A stretch of 64,000 bases of DNA from Streptomyces sp. LX-29 (GTDB taxonomy: Bacteria > Actinomycetota > Actinomycetes > Streptomycetales > Streptomycetaceae). The stretch lies in assembly GCF_029541745.1 (NCBI RefSeq), contig NZ_CP089746.1:992001-1056000 (forward strand). The letters are read 5' to 3'. Shown here in pieces: positions 54,814 to 63,842 of this stretch. Numbering within the stretch: position 1 is the stretch's first letter; each line of letters begins with the position of its first letter. The notes under the pieces are model-generated. The model saw only the letters and a program-made list of their open reading frames with translations. It did no database searches and was not told the origin of the DNA. Position numbers and translations under genes: made by a program.

Positions 54814-55731
54814 ATGCCTGCCCGGGACGCGGAAGCGGCACAGGCGGCGGCCGACGGGAACTGCGACCGGTCCATACCCGTGCACCGGATGCGCCCGGGC
54901 GACCACGCCTTCGTCAGCTATGACGACGACGAGACGCGGTGGGAGGTGCTGACCGCCTTCACCTGGCTCGGGCTGGCGCGGGGCGAGAAGGTGATCGTCC
55001 TCCCTCCTCCCGGAGTGCCGGAGTACGAGGTGCTGGACCGGCTGGACGCCGGCAGCCCGGCCGTGGCGGCCGCGCGCCGCCGCGGCCAACTGGTGATCAG
55101 CAGCATGGCGCAGCTGATCGCGCCGGATCGGGAGTTCACCGCGGAACGGCAGATGTCCCGACTGGCCGAGGAGTCCGCACGGGCGGTCCGAGACGGCTAC
55201 CGGGCGCTCCGTGCCTTCATCGACATGCACTGGGTGGCCGCGCTCGGCGCCGCCATCGCCGCCATGGAGCACCGCGAGACCCACGCCGCCCACCTGTTCA
55301 CCGGCCGCCCCTACAGCGAGATCTGCGCCTACGACCGCCGGGCGTTCACGGCGGAGACGCTCAGAGCCATGGCCAGAGCCCATCCACGCACCCTCATGGA
55401 ACGGCTCGGCTCGCTGCGCGCCGGCTATCCTCTGCCTCAGCTGCTCCACCTCAGCGGCGAGGCGGACGCCGCCACCCGCGAGCGGTTCACCGCGGCGCTG
55501 CGGGAGGCGGTGGACCGGACGAGCGTCCACCGTCGGCTGACGGTGGACCTCACCGACCTCCACTTCCTGTCCTTCGGCTGCGCCGGCGACCTGCTGTCGA
55601 TCGCCCATGGCGCGACCGGCCACGAACGGATCACGGTTCTGTGCGACAGTTACCTTTCCCTGACGCTCCGCCGGCTCGGCGCGGACGCCGTACCCCACCT
55701 CACCCTCGCCGAGGGGAGGCCCCGGTGCTAG
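54814..55731 (+). CDS. MEDS-domain plus STAS-domain signalling protein
   Basis: 305 residues. Residues 20-195 match the MEDS (DcmR-type sensory) domain: RPGDHAFVSYDDDETRWEVLTAFTWLGLARGEKVIVL, DMHWVAALG, CAYDRRAF. Residues 205-300 look like a STAS domain (LPQLLHLSGEADAATRERFTAAL, LTVDLTDLHFLSFGCAGDLL) as in anti-sigma-factor antagonists. It overlaps the HATPase gene by 7 nt, the expected partner. AGGGGGG precedes the ATG. It probably feeds a signal to a partner-switch controlling a sigma factor. Confidence 0.85.
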   Translation: MPARDAEAAQAAADGNCDRSIPVHRMRPGDHAFVSYDDDETRWEVLTAFTWLGLARGEKVIVLPPPGVPEYEVLDRLDAGSPAVAAARRRGQLVISSMAQLIAPDREFTAERQMSRLAEESARAVRDGYRALRAFIDMHWVAALGAAIAAMEHRETHAAHLFTGRPYSEICAYDRRAFTAETLRAMARAHPRTLMERLGSLRAGYPLPQLLHLSGEADAATRERFTAALREAVDRTSVHRRLTVDLTDLHFLSFGCAGDLLSIAHGATGHERITVLCDSYLSLTLRRLGADAVPHLTLAEGRPRC

Positions 55732-56156
55732 CCGATCCACGCCGCCCGGCCGACGACGACTCCGGCGCCCCGCAGTGCCTGCTGCGCCGCCGCTTCACCG
55801 CCCGTGAACTCCCCGAGCTGCGGGTCCAGGTCGAGCAGTGCGCCGCCTGGGCCGGGCTGTCGGAGATCCGCCGCGGCGACTTCGTCCTCGCCGTGGACGA
55901 GATCGCCACCAACGCGGTCGAGCACGCCGGCGGCAAGGGCACGCTGCTGCTCCGCCGGATCGGCGAGGAGTTGGAGTGCCAGATCACCGACTCCGGCCCC
56001 GGCTTCTCCGCCGATGTGATCCCCGAGCTGCTGCCCGGCCTCGACGGCGCCACCACCGGCCGTGGGCTGTGGCTGACCAAGCTGGTCACGGACCGGCTGA
56101 CGGTCGCCGCGGGGACGAGCGGCGCGGTGGTCACGCTCGCCATGCGGCTCTCCTGA
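55725..56156 (+). CDS. Anti-sigma-factor-type ATP-binding protein (HATPase_c_2)
   Basis: 143 residues from the GTG at 55725. The GHKL N box is FVLAVDEIATNAVEHAGG, then ECQITDSGPGF (G1) and GRGLWLTKLVTD (G2), the RsbW/SpoIIAB-like layout. It would phosphorylate an antagonist or hold a sigma factor. It is translationally coupled to the MEDS-STAS gene. The SigB/F-type sigma gene at 34168 is one candidate client, without direct evidence. Confidence 0.9.
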   Translation: MLADPRRPADDDSGAPQCLLRRRFTARELPELRVQVEQCAAWAGLSEIRRGDFVLAVDEIATNAVEHAGGKGTLLLRRIGEELECQITDSGPGFSADVIPELLPGLDGATTGRGLWLTKLVTDRLTVAAGTSGAVVTLAMRLS

Positions 56157-56261
56157 GCCGGGCCCGGCCGGCGACCCCGGCGACCCCCGGCGGCCTCAGC
56201 AGCCCCGGCGCCCCCCGGATCGGCCCCTTCCGGGCGGCTCCTCCCGGGTGGATACGGGCGG

Positions 56262-56438
56262 CTACTTCTGGGCGCTCGCGCCGAGCTCGAACAGCAGCCA
56301 GATGAAGGCCCCGAGGGCGTGTGCGGCGACGACGTAGATGAAGACCCGCAGCGCGACGCCGCGCTCCTTGTACTCCTCGGTGCCCGCGCCGTTGCTGACG
56401 GGCACGGGGCGGGGCGCGGCGGGGGTCTCGTCGGTCAT
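56262..56438 (-). CDS. 58-residue single-span membrane protein (DUF6126-like)
   Basis: Reads MTDETPAAPRPVPVSNGAGT then EEYKERGVALRVFIYVVAAHALGAFIWLLFELGASAQK: polar N-terminus, one helix and a short tail, close to the DUF6126 small proteins of Streptomyces (from memory). No ribosome site precedes the ATG; TACGAT lies 7-12 nt upstream, fitting a -10 box for a leaderless transcript. Function unknown. It is convergent with the HATPase gene. Confidence 0.75.
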   Translation of the reverse strand: MTDETPAAPRPVPVSNGAGTEEYKERGVALRVFIYVVAAHALGAFIWLLFELGASAQK

Positions 56439-56774
56439 GCGGACAATCGTACGAGGCCGGTACGGAACGGGCGGAGGCTCCCCACGCCTCGGCGCAGGGC
56501 GTCACGGACGGCGAGCGGGTCGAGGCCGCGACCTCGACCTCGACGGCGCCACGCCGGAGCGAGGCCGCGAGCTCGGCCACGACGGGGCGACCACATCGGC
56601 CACGAGGGGGCCGGGCGGGGCCGCGAGCCCGGCCGCGGCCGCGCGGTACGCGGCGCCACGCCTCGGCTGACCGGTCAACTCGGCCTCCTCCGCGCACGCT
56701 ACGGTGGGGCCTTCACCACACAGCAGGCACGGTACGCACGCAACGCGCGCACGAGGTGGGGGCTCGACAGCACC
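56439..56774. other. Divergent spacer, 336 bp
   Basis: Lies between the DUF6126-like gene and the beta-helix/AAA gene. It is GC-rich with GAGGCCGCGA(C/G)CTCG-type short repeats (56510-56640). No credible gene or clear palindrome. Confidence 0.5.
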
Positions 56775-59204
56775 ATGGCACACGGCTCAGTCGTCCAGGT
56801 GACGCACACCGGAACGTCGCGCTGGCGACGCCGCACGGGAGAGTACGCCTCCCTCGCCGCGGCGCTGGAGGCCGCCACCGACGGCGACGTGCTGTCCATC
56901 GCCCCCGGCACCTATCGCGAGAACCTGGTCGTCAGCCGGGCGGTCACTCTGCGTGGCCCGGACGGCGCGCGCGGCGTGGTGCGGATCGCCCCGGCCGACG
57001 GCGTCGCGCTGACCATCCGGGCCTCCGCGACCGTGCAGGACCTGCACATCGAGGGCCAGGACGCGGCCTCGCCGGCGCTGCTGATCGAGGACGGCACCCC
57101 GGAGCTGACGGACCTGCGGGTGGCGACCCGGTCCGCGGTCGGCATCGAGGTGCGGGGCGGGGCCCGGCCGACCGTGCGCCGCTGCACCGTCGACAACCCG
57201 GCCGGCGTGGGCGTGAGCGTGCTGGACGGCGCGGGCGGGGTGTTCGAGGAGTGCGAGGTGGTCGCCGCCGGCCAGTCCGGGGTCGCGGTGCGCGGCGGCG
57301 GCCATCCGCGCCTGGAGCGCTGCCGCGTCCACCACACCTCCGGAGCGGGGCTCTCGGTCACCGGGGAGACCAGCGCCCTGGAGGCGATCGGCTGCGAGGT
57401 GTACGAGGTCAAGGGCGCGGGGGTGCAGGTGTCCGCGCGGGCCACCGGGCACCTCACCGACTGCCGTGTGCACCGAACCTCCGCCGACGGGGTCAACCTC
57501 GACACCGACGCCGTCCTCACGCTCGCCGACTGCGACATCCACGACGTCCCGGAGAACGGCGTCGACCTGCGGTCCCGCTCGGTGCTCACGCTCACCCGCT
57601 CCACGGTGCGCCGCTTCGGGCGCAACGGCCTGTCGGTGTGGGACCCGGGCACCCGCGTCGACGCCAACCAGTGCGAGATACAGGACAGCACCGGCGACTA
57701 CCCGGCGGTGTGGGTGAGTGACGGCGCCACCGCGGTGCTGGACGCGTGCCGGGTGCACGACGTTCCGGACGCGCTCTTCGTACTGGACCGCGGCTCCCGC
57801 GCGGACGTCGTCGACAGCGACATCTCCCAGGTCCGCAACACGGCGGTGTCGGTCAGCGACGGCGCCACCGCCCAGTTGGACGACTGCCGTATCCGGGAGG
57901 CGTCGACCGGGGCCTGGTTCCGCGACCACGGCAGCGGCGGCACCCTGGCCGGCTGCACCATCGACGGGGTGGCGACCGGGGTGATCGTCACCAAGGGCGC
58001 CGACCCGACCGTCGAGCGCACCACGGTGAGCGCGCCCTCCGAGGCGGGCTTCTACGTCTCCGCGCAGGGCCGGGGCACCTTCCACTCCTGCCGGGTGACC
58101 GGCAGCAGCGGCTACGGGTTCCACATCATCGACGGCTGCCGCACCACGCTGACCCGCTGCCGCACGGAGCGGTGCGTCCGGGGTGGCTACGAGTTCGCCG
58201 AGCCGGGGCCGGTCAGCGAGGACTGCACCAGCGACGAGAGCGCCACCAGGGCGGCACCGGATCCCCTGGTGCCGCTGACCGCCACCCAGCCGATCGGCGC
58301 CACCGTCGGGCTGCTCGGCAGCGTGCCCACACCGCGGACCGCCGAACCGCCCGCCACCTCGGCGACGCCGGCGCCGGCCCCCGGCGGCACCGCGCGGGAG
58401 GCCAAGGAGGTGTTGGGCGAGCTGGACGCGCTGGTGGGCCTGGAGAGCGTCAAGCGCGAGGTGCGCGCCCTCACCGACATGATCGAGGTGGGCCGCAGAC
58501 GCCAGCAGGCCGGACTCAAGGCGGCCTCCGTCCGCCGGCACCTGGCCTTCACCGGCTCCCCCGGCACCGGCAAGACCACGGTGGCCCGGCTCTACGGCGA
58601 GATCCTGGCCTCCCTCGGCGTGCTGGAGCGCGGCCATCTGGTGGAGGTCTCCCGGGTGGACCTGGTGGGCGAGCACATCGGCTCCACGGCGATCCGCACC
58701 CAGGAGGCGTTCGACCGGGCACGCGGCGGGGTGCTGTTCATCGACGAGGCGTACGCGCTGTCGCCGGAGGACGCCGGCCGGGACTTCGGCCGGGAGGCGA
58801 TCGACACGCTGGTGAAGCTGATGGAGGACCACCGGGACGCGGTGGTGGTCATCGTCGCCGGCTACACCGAGGAGATGGAGCGGTTCCTGACCGTCAACCC
58901 CGGGGTGGCCTCCCGTTTCTCCCGCACCATCACCTTCGGCGACTACACCCCGACCGAGCTGGTACGGATCGTGGAGCAGCAGGCGGAGGAACAGGAGTAC
59001 CGGATCGGCGCGGGCGCGTCTCAGGCCCTGCTGGCGTACTTCGCCGCGATCCCCAAAGGCCCCGCGTTCGGCAACGGCCGCACCGCGCGGCAGACGTTCG
59101 AGGCGATGGTGGAGCGGCACGCCGGTCGGGTCGCCCAGCTGACCGACCCCACCACCGAGGAGCTGACGCTGCTCTACCCGGAGGACCTCCCCGAACTCCC
59201 CTGA
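56775..59204 (+). CDS. Parallel beta-helix protein fused to a CbxX/SpoVK-type AAA+ ATPase
   Basis: 809 residues. Residues 25-500 are some 18 right-handed beta-helix turns of 22-24 residues (pectate-lyase-like: YASLAAALEAATDGDVLSIAPGTYRENLVV, then repeats of the type C-x-V/I-H-D-V-x-x-x-G-V). After a Pro/Ala linker, residues 540-800 are an AAA+ domain: LVGLESVKREVRALTDMIE, Walker A FTGSPGTGKTTVARL, Walker B GGVLFIDEAYAL, then IVAGYTEEMERFLTVNPGVASRF (sensor/Arg finger), as in RuBisCO activase CbxX, SpoVK and EccA. It may remodel a protein partner recognised by the beta-helix. Start ATG 56775; in-frame codons upstream have no homology. Confidence 0.88.
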   Translation: MAHGSVVQVTHTGTSRWRRRTGEYASLAAALEAATDGDVLSIAPGTYRENLVVSRAVTLRGPDGARGVVRIAPADGVALTIRASATVQDLHIEGQDAASPALLIEDGTPELTDLRVATRSAVGIEVRGGARPTVRRCTVDNPAGVGVSVLDGAGGVFEECEVVAAGQSGVAVRGGGHPRLERCRVHHTSGAGLSVTGETSALEAIGCEVYEVKGAGVQVSARATGHLTDCRVHRTSADGVNLDTDAVLTLADCDIHDVPENGVDLRSRSVLTLTRSTVRRFGRNGLSVWDPGTRVDANQCEIQDSTGDYPAVWVSDGATAVLDACRVHDVPDALFVLDRGSRADVVDSDISQVRNTAVSVSDGATAQLDDCRIREASTGAWFRDHGSGGTLAGCTIDGVATGVIVTKGADPTVERTTVSAPSEAGFYVSAQGRGTFHSCRVTGSSGYGFHIIDGCRTTLTRCRTERCVRGGYEFAEPGPVSEDCTSDESATRAAPDPLVPLTATQPIGATVGLLGSVPTPRTAEPPATSATPAPAPGGTAREAKEVLGELDALVGLESVKREVRALTDMIEVGRRRQQAGLKAASVRRHLAFTGSPGTGKTTVARLYGEILASLGVLERGHLVEVSRVDLVGEHIGSTAIRTQEAFDRARGGVLFIDEAYALSPEDAGRDFGREAIDTLVKLMEDHRDAVVVIVAGYTEEMERFLTVNPGVASRFSRTITFGDYTPTELVRIVEQQAEEQEYRIGAGASQALLAYFAAIPKGPAFGNGRTARQTFEAMVERHAGRVAQLTDPTTEELTLLYPEDLPELP

Positions 59205-59431
59205 GCCGCACGGCCCCCCGCGCGGGCGCGCGGGGCCGCCCGCGCGGAGGTTACGGGACCGCCCGCGCGGACGTACGGGACCGCCCGCACGGAGGTATGT
59301 GACCGCCACAAGGCCGCTCGCGGCCGCCTCGGCGCCCGCCCCCGGCGGCCGTCGGCGCGTCGTCCCGGCACGGCCCCGCACGTCACGACGCGTGTCGTCC
59401 GCGCGGGCTCCCCGTGGGCCCTGGCGGTGCG
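59205..59431. repeat. Short imperfect repeats between convergent genes
   Basis: Three copies of about 21-24 bp of the type CCGCCCGCGCGGAGGTACGGGA occur at roughly 59225-59305. They follow the AAA-protein stop and may help termination. Nothing else is seen. Confidence 0.6.
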
Positions 59432-62104
59432 TCAGTCCGGCCGATCGGAACGAGGAGAATCCCCGGTGGACGTCGACGGAGTCGTCTGCTCGGGCACGGC
59501 CGCGGAGGCGGTACCCACCTGCCCGGTGGCGTCAGGGCCAGCGGGTGCCGGGGCGTCCCCCACGGGGCCGACGCCGTCCGAGACGGCCTCCACCACCGCG
59601 GTGACCGCGGCCCCGGCCGGGTCGGCCCCCGAGGGACCGGCGTCGTCCCGAGCGGCCTCCGCACCAGCGATCACCACGACCCCGACCGGGTCGACACCCG
59701 AGGGACCGGCGTCATCCGCGCCAGCGGTGACCGCGGCCCCGGCCGGGTGGGCGGCGGGGTCTCCGGCCGGGGCGGGGGCGGGGTGTCGGGTCGGGGCCGG
59801 CAGGCGGGCCAGCAGGGCCGCTCGTTCCCGGTCGAAGGCCGGGTCCGCCTGGTAGTCGGAGTGGCCGAGGATCGGCGCGGGCAGCGGGTGCTCGGGGGTG
59901 CGGCCGTAGGCGAGCGGGTCCTTGAAGGCGCCACAGTCCACGTCCGCTCCCGCCCCGGCCGGCAGGCGGATGGGGCCCCCGATCGGGTCGGTGTAGCGCC
60001 AGAGGTTGCGCCAGCAGCGGACCTCCCGGTGGAGCGCGCGCAGCGGGCCCGGGCCGAAGTAGGCGGGGAACCAGCGGCCGTACAGCCGCTCCAGGGGCGA
60101 GCCATAGGTGAGCAGCGCCACCCGGCCGCGGGCCTCGCGGTCCAGTTGCCAGACCGCCGCGGCCGCCAGCACGCTGCCCTGGGAGTGCCCGGAGATCACC
60201 AGCCGGCCGCCGGTCTGCTCGGTCCAGGTCCGCATCCGCCAGGTGAGGTCGGGCACAGCCCGCTCGGCGTAGCAGGGCGGGGCGAGCGGATGGGCGGCGC
60301 GCGGCCAGAAGGTGCCGACGTCCCACAGGATGCCCACGGTGCGGCGGGCGGACGGGCTGCGGTAGGCGCGCCGGGCCCAGGTGACGAAGGTCAGGAAGGC
60401 CAGCCCCATCAGCCAGGAGCCGAGGGCCTGCGCGGTCTCGGCGGCGGCGTCCACGACGCCGGGTGCGTCGTCGGCGGCCCGGCCCGGCACCTCGCCGGTC
60501 CCCCAGGCCCCGGCGACCGCGCAGGCGCCGAGCAGCAGCGCGCACAGGGCGACCGGGCCGACGATGGTCGGCACGTCGTCGGTGGCGCCCGCGCGGGCGA
60601 CGGCGCCGGCGATGCGGCGGGTGCGCACCCCGTCCGGTCGCTCGCCGGGATAGCCGTGCGGCACGGTGTGGATCTCCCGGCCGCGGACCCGCCACACCCG
60701 CAGCGCGACCACGCCGGCCATCAGCACGAGCACCCCCAGCAGCACGGGGACGACCGCGGCCTGCCAGGACAGCAGCACCGGAGGTCCGGGCATCGGCGCG
60801 CCCGGCATGCCGGGGGTGGCGCCGCCGTCGATCCAGTCGGCAACCCGCTGGGCCACGCCCCCGGCGAGCACCCCGCCCAGTCCGCAGGCGAGCATCGCCA
60901 CGGTCGGGCCGCCGAGTCCCTTGAGCGGGGTGCGGGGGGTCGGCGCCGCGCGGTGCAGCACCAGAGCGCATCCCGCCAGCCCGATCACGAGGGCGACCTG
61001 GAGCAGGACCAGGGCGCCGAAGACGCCGTCTCCCGGCAGCCGTCCTCGGGAGCTCCACCCCGGGCGGGACCAGCCCGCGTAGAGCAGGGCGAGGGCGAGG
61101 CAGCCGAGTGCGGCGCCGGGCAGCGCCGTGATGGTGAGCCGGTCCAGCCTCTGGTCCATCCGGTTCTCGCTGCGGCCTCGGCGGCACACCACGGAGAGCA
61201 CCACCAGGGCGCCGGCGGCCAGCAGGGCCGCCAGCAGCCAGCCGGCGACGTCCAGCGCCGTGCTGCCGCCGGGCCGCCGGTCGTGGCGGGCGGCGGCGGC
61301 CGTCACCGCGGCGGCGACCGTGAGGAAGCCGGCGGCGGTGTGGGCGGCGCGGAGTCGGGCGACGAGCCGGCGGCCGTACCAGAAGCCGGGGAGGCGGAGG
61401 GCGGGGTGGTCGCCGGCGGCGGGGTCGTCCTCGCCCACCGGTCGGCCGGCGGGCTCCTGGGACTCGTAGGCGCTCCAGGTGCGGTTGGAGAGGTACCACA
61501 GCAGCCCGGTGAGGGCGGCGGGCAGCACGGCGGCGAGGGCCAGCCGGCGGCCGGGCTGGCTCCACCAGCCGCCGTCCTCGGCGGACATGAAGCCGAGCCA
61601 GGAGCGGTCCGCGACACAGCTCTCGGTGCCGGCGCACTGCCAGGCGAACAGGTCGAGCACCACCTCGCAGGCGCCGGCGACCAGCAGCACGGTGAGGCTG
61701 AGCGCCACCAGCCGGACCAGGAGGCCGTAGGCGCGCACGCGCGGGTCGCGGCGGCTGGCGGCGGGCGGGCGCATCCAGTGGGCCAGGTTGGCCACCATGA
61801 AGGGCAGCAGGAGCAGCCACAGCGCGCGGGCGCCGTTGCCGGAGGTGAGGTTGGACCAGCAGTACGCCTCGCGCACCGGTTCCGCGCGGTAGTCGTGCGG
61901 CCGTTCCTCGGCGTCGCCGTCGTCGATGCGCCGGTAGACGCCGGCCGTCTCGTCTCCGGTGACCCGTGTGGTGCGCGGGTCGGTGAGCATGTCCTGGGGC
62001 GTCGCCCCGCCGACGCCGTGGACGAGGAGCTCCAGTGCGGGCGGCCCTTCGTCCCGGCCCGTGGACGTGTCGTTCGTCGTGGTCGATCGCGTGCCATCGC
62101 GCAT
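59432..62104 (-). CDS. Multi-span membrane protein with a lipase-type (GHSQG) C-terminal domain
   Basis: 890 residues. N-terminal ALELLVHGVGGATPQDML looks like the start of an alpha/beta-hydrolase sheet, then about 10 membrane helices between residues 70 and 560, then a soluble part with LVISGHSQGSVLAAAAVW (nucleophile elbow GxSxG), LLTYGSPLERLYGRWFPAYFG and VDCGAFKDPLAYGRTPEH. It reads as a serine hydrolase interrupted by a membrane domain. The last 110 residues are Ala/Gly/Val repeats (GADDAGPSGVDPVG, AARDDAGPSGADPAG). A GTG at 62116 with GGGGGA before it is an alternative start. Confidence 0.82.
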   Translation of the reverse strand: MRDGTRSTTTNDTSTGRDEGPPALELLVHGVGGATPQDMLTDPRTTRVTGDETAGVYRRIDDGDAEERPHDYRAEPVREAYCWSNLTSGNGARALWLLLLPFMVANLAHWMRPPAASRRDPRVRAYGLLVRLVALSLTVLLVAGACEVVLDLFAWQCAGTESCVADRSWLGFMSAEDGGWWSQPGRRLALAAVLPAALTGLLWYLSNRTWSAYESQEPAGRPVGEDDPAAGDHPALRLPGFWYGRRLVARLRAAHTAAGFLTVAAAVTAAAARHDRRPGGSTALDVAGWLLAALLAAGALVVLSVVCRRGRSENRMDQRLDRLTITALPGAALGCLALALLYAGWSRPGWSSRGRLPGDGVFGALVLLQVALVIGLAGCALVLHRAAPTPRTPLKGLGGPTVAMLACGLGGVLAGGVAQRVADWIDGGATPGMPGAPMPGPPVLLSWQAAVVPVLLGVLVLMAGVVALRVWRVRGREIHTVPHGYPGERPDGVRTRRIAGAVARAGATDDVPTIVGPVALCALLLGACAVAGAWGTGEVPGRAADDAPGVVDAAAETAQALGSWLMGLAFLTFVTWARRAYRSPSARRTVGILWDVGTFWPRAAHPLAPPCYAERAVPDLTWRMRTWTEQTGGRLVISGHSQGSVLAAAAVWQLDREARGRVALLTYGSPLERLYGRWFPAYFGPGPLRALHREVRCWRNLWRYTDPIGGPIRLPAGAGADVDCGAFKDPLAYGRTPEHPLPAPILGHSDYQADPAFDRERAALLARLPAPTRHPAPAPAGDPAAHPAGAAVTAGADDAGPSGVDPVGVVVIAGAEAARDDAGPSGADPAGAAVTAVVEAVSDGVGPVGDAPAPAGPDATGQVGTASAAVPEQTTPSTSTGDSPRSDRPD

Positions 62105-62312
62105 GGATGGTGCCACCGTGTCCCCCGAGTCCGGTGTAAGTCCTCCGCTCTCAGCATGGCTTGGGGCGCGCCGCAGAGCGCGCGATATCGGGCGGGCGAG
62201 GCGAAACCGTGACCTACGCCCCCGGCGGGCGCTCGCCGGACCGGCCGTCGGTGGCCCGTGCGAAGATGAACGCACCCGGCGGGTAGCTGCTGATCGAAAG
62301 GGTTGGGCCAGG

Positions 62313-63170
62313 GTGAGCGATAACCAGAACCTGCTCGCGGAGCAGCGGCGCGCCCTGATCCTGGACGAGGTCAGGCGGCGCGGCGGGGTGCGGGTCAACG
62401 AGCTCACCCGCAAGCTCAACGTGTCGGACATGACGGTCCGTCGCGACCTGGACGCGCTGGCCCGGCAGGGCGTGATCGAGAAGGTGCACGGCGGCGCGGT
62501 GCCGGTCGCCGAGGCGAGCACCTACGAACCGGGGTTCGAGGCGAAGTCCACGCTGGAGCTGACCGCGAAGGAGGACATAGCGCGGGCGGCGGCGGCGATG
62601 GCGGTTCCGGGCAGTGCTATCGCCCTGGCGGGCGGGACGACGGCGTTCGCGCTGGCGCAGCAGCTGGTCGACGTTCCGGATCTGACCGTGGTGACGAACT
62701 CGGTCCGGGTCGCCGACGTCTTCTACACGGCCCAGCGGACGGCGGCGAGCACCGGTTCCGGGCCGCGCCCCGGGGCGGCGACGGTGGTGCTGACGGGAGG
62801 GGTGCGCACCCCCTCGGACACCCTGGTAGGGCCGGTGGCGGACGCCGCGATCCGGTTCCTCCACTTCGATGTGCTCTTCCTCGGGGTGCACGGGATATCC
62901 GTGGAGGCGGGGCTGTCGACCCCGAACCTGGCGGAGGCGGAGACCAACCGGCAGTTCGTGCGGTCCGCGCGTCGGGTCGTGGTGGTGGCCGACCACACCA
63001 AGTGGGGCACCGTGGGGCTCAGCTCCTTCGCCTCGCTGGACCAGGTGGACGCGATGGTGACGGATTCCGGGATGCCGGCCGAGGCGCGCGCGGTGATCCG
63101 TGAGCACCTTCCGGAGCTGCTGGTGGCGGGCGAGCCGGCGGACGACGTACGAGGCGTCGCGGACAGCTGA
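62313..63170 (+). CDS. DeoR/GlpR-family transcriptional regulator
   Basis: 285 residues from the GTG at 62313. N-terminal HTH: QRRALILDEVRRRGGVRVNELTRKLNVSDMTVRRDLDALARQGVIEKVHGGA, the DeoR signature. The C-terminal sugar-phosphate-sensing domain has GGTTAFALAQQL, VVTNSVRVADVF, VLTGGVRTPSDTLVGPVA and VVVADHTKWG. It would repress a sugar or polyol gene set in response to a phosphorylated sugar. Its target is not evident; divergence from the membrane-hydrolase gene leaves a 208-bp spacer. Confidence 0.93.
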   Translation: MSDNQNLLAEQRRALILDEVRRRGGVRVNELTRKLNVSDMTVRRDLDALARQGVIEKVHGGAVPVAEASTYEPGFEAKSTLELTAKEDIARAAAAMAVPGSAIALAGGTTAFALAQQLVDVPDLTVVTNSVRVADVFYTAQRTAASTGSGPRPGAATVVLTGGVRTPSDTLVGPVADAAIRFLHFDVLFLGVHGISVEAGLSTPNLAEAETNRQFVRSARRVVVVADHTKWGTVGLSSFASLDQVDAMVTDSGMPAEARAVIREHLPELLVAGEPADDVRGVADS

Positions 63171-63194
63171 CGCCCCGACAGCTATGGTGCGGAC

Positions 63195-63737
63195 ATGACA
63201 CGGCGCCTTCGCTCCGTCGGGCTCGACTTCGCCGATGCCGCACCGCTACGGCTGGCCTTCACCGCCGAGTCGGCCGCGCCACCGGGCGCGGTCTTCGACG
63301 TCCTCGCGGACGTGGCGGGCTGGCCGGCCTGGTTCACGGCCGTCTCCCGCGCCCGCCCCTTCGACATCGACGGGCGGCCCCACCGCGAGGTCCTGCTGCG
63401 CGGCGGGGTCCGCTTCGTGGAGACCGTCCTCGCCGCCGACCCGGCCCGGCGCTACGCCTACCGCGTCGACGAGACCAACGCGCCCGGCCTTCGGGCGCTC
63501 CTGGAGGTGTGGCAGCTGACGCCCTCGGGCCCGACGGCGGCCCCGACCCCGGTCCCGGGGTTCGAGTCGGGACCGGGGGACGGAGCCTCGCGCGGCGCGG
63601 GGACGCGCATCCGGTACGTCTTCGCGGTGGACGGGACGGCCGCGCTGCGCTGGTCCGTGCGGGCCGCCCGCCCGGGCATCGGCGCCTCCTTCCGCCGGGC
63701 GGTGGCCGCACTGACGGCGCGGGGCGTCTCGCCGTGA
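63195..63737 (+). CDS. SRPBCC (START-like) family protein
   Basis: 180 residues: LRLAFTAESAAPPGAVFDVLADVAGWPAWFTAVSRARPF is the polyketide-cyclase/START N-terminal signature, then REVLLRGGVRFVETVLAADPARRYAYRVDE and a low-complexity loop (PTAAPTPVPGFESG). It probably binds a hydrophobic ligand. It starts 24 bp after the DeoR stop and may be cotranscribed. The final codons and stop are part of a 23-bp repeat. Confidence 0.88.
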   Translation: MTRRLRSVGLDFADAAPLRLAFTAESAAPPGAVFDVLADVAGWPAWFTAVSRARPFDIDGRPHREVLLRGGVRFVETVLAADPARRYAYRVDETNAPGLRALLEVWQLTPSGPTAAPTPVPGFESGPGDGASRGAGTRIRYVFAVDGTAALRWSVRAARPGIGASFRRAVAALTARGVSP

Positions 63738-63780
63738 CGGCGCGGGGCGTCTCGCCGTGACGGCGCGGGGCGTCTCGCAC
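63712..63780. repeat. 23-bp tandem repeat spanning the SRPBCC stop codon
   Basis: Three copies of 23 bp (TGACGGCGCGGGGCGTCTCG plus three bases) start at 63712, 63735 and 63758. The first copy encodes the last residues LTARGVSP; the second starts with the TGA stop. The 3' end of the gene may have been created or moved by the repeat. Confidence 0.9.
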
Positions 63781-63842
63781 TGACGACACGGGCTGCCGTC
63801 TCGCACTGACGAGGCGGGCCGTCTGAGCCCCGCGGGCCGCGG

